Positions 60,101-63,182 of a stretch of 63,182 nt of DNA are shown here, one piece after another. The notes below the pieces were generated by a model. That model saw nothing but the letters and a program-made list of their open reading frames with translations, was not told the DNA's origin and did not search any database. Origin of the DNA: Rhizosphaericola sp047606825 (GTDB lineage Bacteria > Bacteroidota > Bacteroidia > Chitinophagales > Chitinophagaceae). The position numbers were made by a program, and so were the translations under genes. The stretch spans positions 1 through 63,182 of the forward strand of contig JASGDY010000076.1 in the NCBI GenBank assembly GCA_047606825.1, written 5' to 3'. Position 1 is the first letter of the stretch. The number at the start of each line of letters is the position of its first letter.

Positions 60101-61003
60101 CTATCTAATCCAGTTGTTGTACCGCAACCAATCGGCGACCATCTGAAACCAGTCTTCTTTAGATTTTTTGTTGTTGAGTCCAAAGCCGTGGCCACCGTTC
60201 TGAAAGATGTGCAGTTCACCTTTTACATTGTTGCGGGTCATCGCGTCAAAATATTGGATACTGTTTATGACGTTGACGGCACGGTCGTCCTGCGCGTGGA
60301 ACAGAAAACAGGGCGGGGTAGAGGCGGTGACCCTTTTCTGTGAAGAGAAATAGTCGATCTGTTGTTGTGATGGATTGGGACCGATAAGGTTTTCGCGGGA
60401 GCCTTTATGTGTCTGTGGCAATCCCATGTCGATGACCGGATAGCCCAGCACCCCCCAGCTTGGCGAAAGGGAAACCTGCTTGTTGTCGACCAGGCTGGTA
60501 TCGGCGTGTGTCAATAGGGTAGAAGCTAGATGCCCGCCCGCAGAAAAGCCAATCACCCCAAGATTGTCAGGATCGATACCGAAGCTACCTGCCTGCTGCC
60601 GTATCATCAACAAAGCCTGTTGCGCATCCTGTAAAGGCACGAAGGCGCTGTTGTCAAAACAGGAAACCAAGGGCATGCGGTATTTGAGTACAAACGCAGC
60701 AACGCCCAGTTCGTTGAATTTCCGGGCAACATCAAAACCCTCTTTTTCCATAGCCAAGTGTGTATAACCGCCGCCCGGCAGGATCAATATTGCCGTCTTT
60801 GCAGGATTGGTCTTTTCTGGAAGGAATACGGTAAGTGTCGGTTCGATGACGTCGGCGACTTCTCCCGCAACCGGGATGGATTCTTTTTTGTCGCAGGAAG
60901 CTTTTAGGTTGGGGACTTTTGAATAAAGCGGGATTGTCTTCTGTGCCATGGCTGTTGTCGTTATAATGGCAAGTACAAGCGTAATGATTTTTCTTTTTTG
61001 CAT
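60101..61003 (-). CDS. Secreted alpha/beta-hydrolase, esterase of the BD-FAE/acetyl-xylan type
   Basis: A 300-residue exported hydrolase with a signal peptide ending TAMAQ. The oxyanion region is ILPGGGYTHLAMEKEGFD, the nucleophile Ser is in GFSAGGHLAS (near 155), the acid Asp in HAQDDRAV and the His in NGGHGFGL. Proteins of this type remove acetyl groups from xylan and similar glycans, which fits the arabinoside-degrading lifestyle. Substrate is inferred. Confidence 0.86.
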   Translation of the reverse strand: MQKRKIITLVLAIITTTAMAQKTIPLYSKVPNLKASCDKKESIPVAGEVADVIEPTLTVFLPEKTNPAKTAILILPGGGYTHLAMEKEGFDVARKFNELGVAAFVLKYRMPLVSCFDNSAFVPLQDAQQALLMIRQQAGSFGIDPDNLGVIGFSAGGHLASTLLTHADTSLVDNKQVSLSPSWGVLGYPVIDMGLPQTHKGSRENLIGPNPSQQQIDYFSSQKRVTASTPPCFLFHAQDDRAVNVINSIQYFDAMTRNNVKGELHIFQNGGHGFGLNNKKSKEDWFQMVADWLRYNNWIR

Positions 61004-61136
61004 GGCCGTCTATGGATTTATCTACTACAAAGATGATGCTTTCCATGGCGAAAGGTACAATTTATAATCGGAAGATGGTCGATATTGGAATGATCGATAT
61101 CCTCTAATTTTACTATCCAAAAACACGGAAAAAAAC

Positions 61137-62237
61137 GTGCAAACCAAGGAATACAGAAAGATTATCCACATTGACATGGACGCATTTTATGCCTCCGTGG
61201 AACAGCGCGATTTTCCCGAATACCGGGGCAAACCGTTGGTGGTCGGCGGTTCGCCGGAAGGACGTGGAGGCGTGGTCGCGACGGCAAGTTACGAGGCGCG
61301 GAAATTTGGGATACGTTCCGCCATGTCCTCCAAAACGGCACTGCGTCTGTGTCCTGAAGCCATTTTTGTATTTCCACGCTTTGATGCCTACAAAGCCGTG
61401 TCACGACAGCTCCATGAAATATTCCGTCGTTTCACCGACATCGTAGAGCCGTTGTCCCTTGACGAGGCTTATCTGGACGTAACGCATGACAAACAAGGCA
61501 TCGGCTATGCCATGGACATCGCTAAGATGATTAGAAAAGCGATAAAGGACGAACTCCATCTTACGGCATCCGCGGGCGTTTCCATCAACAAATTTGTCGC
61601 AAAAATTGCTTCGGACATGGACAAACCCGATGGGCTGACGTTTATCGGTCCATCCAGGATTGAAGCGTTTATAGAAAAGCTGCCCGTGGAGAAGTTCCAT
61701 GGTGTCGGGAAAGTGACGGCAGCAAAGATGAAGGCGATGGGACTGCATACCGGCGCCGACCTGAAAAAACTTTCGGAAAACGAGATGGTTCAACATTTCG
61801 GCAAGACCGGAAAATTTTATTACCAAATCGTGAGAGGTATCGACAACCGGGAAGTACAGCCGTTCCGTGAAACCAAATCCATCAGTGTGGAAGACACTTA
61901 CCAGGAAGACCTGACGACAAAGGCCGACATGCTGCACGAGTTGGGAATACTGACCGAAAGGCTCGTGGCTAGGTTGGAGCGTTCTGGCTTGAAAGGAAGA
62001 ACCGTGACGGTCAAGTTCAAGTTCCACGATTTTAGCATCATGACGCGTAGCCATTCCGTTACGGCATTGACCAACGACAGTAACCACATAATGGACATAG
62101 TCGGACTGATATTGGACAATGCGCCCGTCGATGACAAGAAAATTCGGCTGCTGGGTGTCGGCATTTCGAGCTTTGAACCGCCGCATGCAAGAATTAAACA
62201 GGGGAAAAGACCAGCAAACCAGTTGAGGCTGTTCTAG
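61137..62237 (+). CDS. dinB: DNA polymerase IV
   Basis: A Y-family translesion polymerase of 366 residues. The catalytic acids are in HIDMDAFYASVE (near 11-22) and in SLDEAYLDV (near 107-115). TASAGVSINKFVAKIASD and the helix-hairpin-helix region FHGVGKVTAAKMKAMG follow, and the little-finger domain ends the core. A GTG start at 61137 is used because the only nearby ATG lies inside the first catalytic motif. The C-terminal clamp-binding motif is probably QLRLF. Confidence 0.94.
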   Translation: MQTKEYRKIIHIDMDAFYASVEQRDFPEYRGKPLVVGGSPEGRGGVVATASYEARKFGIRSAMSSKTALRLCPEAIFVFPRFDAYKAVSRQLHEIFRRFTDIVEPLSLDEAYLDVTHDKQGIGYAMDIAKMIRKAIKDELHLTASAGVSINKFVAKIASDMDKPDGLTFIGPSRIEAFIEKLPVEKFHGVGKVTAAKMKAMGLHTGADLKKLSENEMVQHFGKTGKFYYQIVRGIDNREVQPFRETKSISVEDTYQEDLTTKADMLHELGILTERLVARLERSGLKGRTVTVKFKFHDFSIMTRSHSVTALTNDSNHIMDIVGLILDNAPVDDKKIRLLGVGISSFEPPHARIKQGKRPANQLRLF

Positions 62238-62322
62238 GAAGATGGCTTCGACTAACTTAACATAATATAAAAATCTGAAATTTATAAAAAGAATTCTTTT
62301 CAGAAAAAAGACTAATTATCCG

Positions 62323-62330
62323 TATATTTG
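62323..62330 (+). promoter_or_regulatory. Promoter -7 element for the terminal toxin-antitoxin pair
   Basis: TATATTTG matches TAnnTTTG exactly, 20 bases before the antitoxin start codon. A TTTT lies about 22 bases upstream. Confidence 0.5.
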
Positions 62331-62350
62331 TCAAATAAAAATAACAAAAT

Positions 62351-62647
62351 ATGTTAGATGTAATCACAAAATACAATACATTGAAAAGCCATCTTCCGAT
62401 GCTGTTGGATATGTCCGGCTATCGATTGGATTTTGTTGCGGAATCATTAGGTTTTAGCAAGGCTTACTTTTACAACAAAAAGAGCAAAAACAAATTTTCC
62501 AACGAGGAATTTGAAAAAATCGTCAACTTCATCTGGCGTGATGAAATGGAGGATAAGCTATTAGAAATGTCCATGCAGGAAAGCGAGAAGACCGAAAGAG
62601 TAGGGGAAGCAGCCACAAAGGCACTAATCGATAAGTTAATAGCGTAA
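62351..62647 (+). CDS. Putative HTH antitoxin
   Basis: A 98-residue protein with a helix-turn-helix-like segment (about 25-45: LDFVAESLGFSKAYFYNKK) and an acidic, Met- and Glu-rich C-terminal half (EMEDKLLEMSMQESEKTE) suited to wrapping a toxin. Its gene lies 9 bases before a RelE/ParE-like toxin gene and has its own promoter element, so it would bind both DNA and toxin. The antitoxin assignment rests mainly on this pairing. Confidence 0.75.
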   Translation: MLDVITKYNTLKSHLPMLLDMSGYRLDFVAESLGFSKAYFYNKKSKNKFSNEEFEKIVNFIWRDEMEDKLLEMSMQESEKTERVGEAATKALIDKLIA

Positions 62648-62656
62648 ACTCACCGG

Positions 62657-62929
62657 ATGAAAATAGACAGTACGCGATATTTCGATAAAGATGTCCAAAA
62701 TCTGCCAAAAAATGTTCAGCAAAAATTGGGAATGGTCATGGCTAATTTGATGCGCATTGAATCATTGGACGGCATCAGCAATTTAAAAAAAATGACGGTC
62801 AAAGGATACTACCGCATTCGTATAATGGATTGGAGAATTGGATTTAAATACGAGGAAGACACAAATACACTACTTTTTCTTGTTGCAAAACATAGGCGTG
62901 AAATCTATGATGATTTTCCTCCAAAGTGA
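62657..62929 (+). CDS. RelE/ParE-like toxin
   Basis: A 90-residue basic protein with the ParE/RelE fold pattern: TRYFDKDVQNLPKNVQQKL at the N-terminus, KKMTVKGYYRIRIMDWRIGF in the middle and LLFLVAKHRREIYDDF at the end. The Arg and Tyr residues in YYRIRIMDWRIG resemble RelE-type ribonuclease contacts, but target (mRNA or gyrase) cannot be told. Its TGA stop ends on the first base of a perfect hairpin. Confidence 0.85.
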   Translation: MKIDSTRYFDKDVQNLPKNVQQKLGMVMANLMRIESLDGISNLKKMTVKGYYRIRIMDWRIGFKYEEDTNTLLFLVAKHRREIYDDFPPK

Positions 62930-62973
62930 TTGAAAGACAAGAGCCGCGTACCGCGCGGCTCTTGTCTTTCAAT
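62929..62973. terminator. Perfect 20-bp hairpin after the toxin gene
   Basis: The left arm 62929-62948 and the right arm 62954-62973 are exact complements around a 5-base loop; the inner part is GAGCCGCG/CGCGGCTC. It has only short T-runs, so it may act as a bidirectional terminator or as a repeat end. Bases 62974-63182 show no gene except a possible partial frame. Confidence 0.65.
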
Positions 62974-63070
62974 ATACTGCATCTATAAACTTACCAAGAT
63001 TGGCAATGTCGCCAAACGAAAGCGTACAGGCGTAGTCGAGACAATCAAATTAAAAATATGATATTAGTAA

Positions 63071-63181
63071 CTATAGAATGACAATAAGATCAAGCTGTCC
63101 GTTTCTTTTCAGCATCAACAGAAGGATGGAATATTCCAACATTTTTCGGCTTTTAGTATAGCACTTGGTCTTGCGCCTCAT
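63071..63181 (-). other. Short open frame at the window end, unrecognised
   Basis: A 36-codon frame (MRRKTKCYTKSRKMLEYS..., ending in a hydrophobic LDLIVIL) runs in from the window edge on the minus strand. It could be the tail of a gene cut by the window, for instance a mobile-element protein, or chance. No identification is possible. Confidence 0.2.
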
Positions 63182-63182
63182 C

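Noticed and set aside
1..63182. tRNA, rRNA or complete IS element
   Set aside because: No cloverleaf-like segments with a T-loop consensus, no rRNA blocks and no transposase gene were recognised by eye; a covariance-model search would be needed to be certain.

Overview
The window reads as a chromosome segment of a Bacteroidota bacterium, most likely Chitinophagaceae or a close relative. This is inferred from gene content (a Nudix-type AraR regulator, DUF4421 and GxxExxY proteins, an EpsC-type CysE, a short NuoG, a CcmC/CcmD-like pair). It is also supported by many upstream matches to the Bacteroidetes promoter element TAnnTTTG and by the near absence of Shine-Dalgarno sequences. No tRNA, rRNA, CRISPR array or complete insertion sequence was recognised. 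The first ~98 bases are a G/C-homopolymer-rich stretch unlike the rest and may be a contig-edge artefact.

Region 1 (282-14914) is an L-arabinose/arabinan utilisation locus. Three secreted GH51 arabinofuranosidases of different architecture release arabinose. AraB, AraD and AraA convert it to xylulose 5-phosphate, and a Nudix-fold AraR with a degenerate catalytic box is the probable regulator. An aldose 1-epimerase lipoprotein and a class II fructose-bisphosphate aldolase follow. No sugar transporter or SusCD pair lies in the window.

Region 2 (15129-41910) is mostly housekeeping: AMP nucleosidase, an HsdR-N-like nuclease-fold protein, CcmC/CcmD, dihydrolipoyl dehydrogenase, RibBA, signal peptidase I, a DUF4421 outer-membrane protein, a DUF2520 dehydrogenase, a GH29 fucosidase, an accA-dapA operon, RadA, an Rrf2 regulator with an NAD(P)H-binding partner, a sugar nucleotidyltransferase, a PLP deaminase-like enzyme, a type II NADH dehydrogenase and RecB.

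Region 3 (42061-58105) is a complete 14-subunit complex I operon, nuoA to nuoN, in canonical order on one strand. It carries passengers at several joints: a truncated VOC/PhnB-like fragment plus a MITE between nuoE and nuoF; a GxxExxY gene bracketed by inverted repeats between nuoF and nuoG; a VapBC-like toxin-antitoxin pair between nuoG and nuoH; an SRPBCC gene between nuoH and nuoI; and a second MITE between nuoJ and nuoK. All the passenger genes point the same way as nuo.

Region 4 (58184-62929) holds a cysE-cysM cysteine operon, a secreted esterase, DNA polymerase IV, and a second toxin-antitoxin pair (HTH antitoxin plus RelE/ParE-like toxin) closed by a 20-bp perfect hairpin.

The intergenic spaces are unusually structured. 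At least four dispersed repeat families are present. There is also a recurring class of degenerate tandem repeats with a strict 7-base period, found just before start codons (T-rich, TTTTTAC-like) or just after stop codons (A-rich, AAAAGTT-like). This heptad signal and the passenger-laden nuo operon are the most interesting observations.
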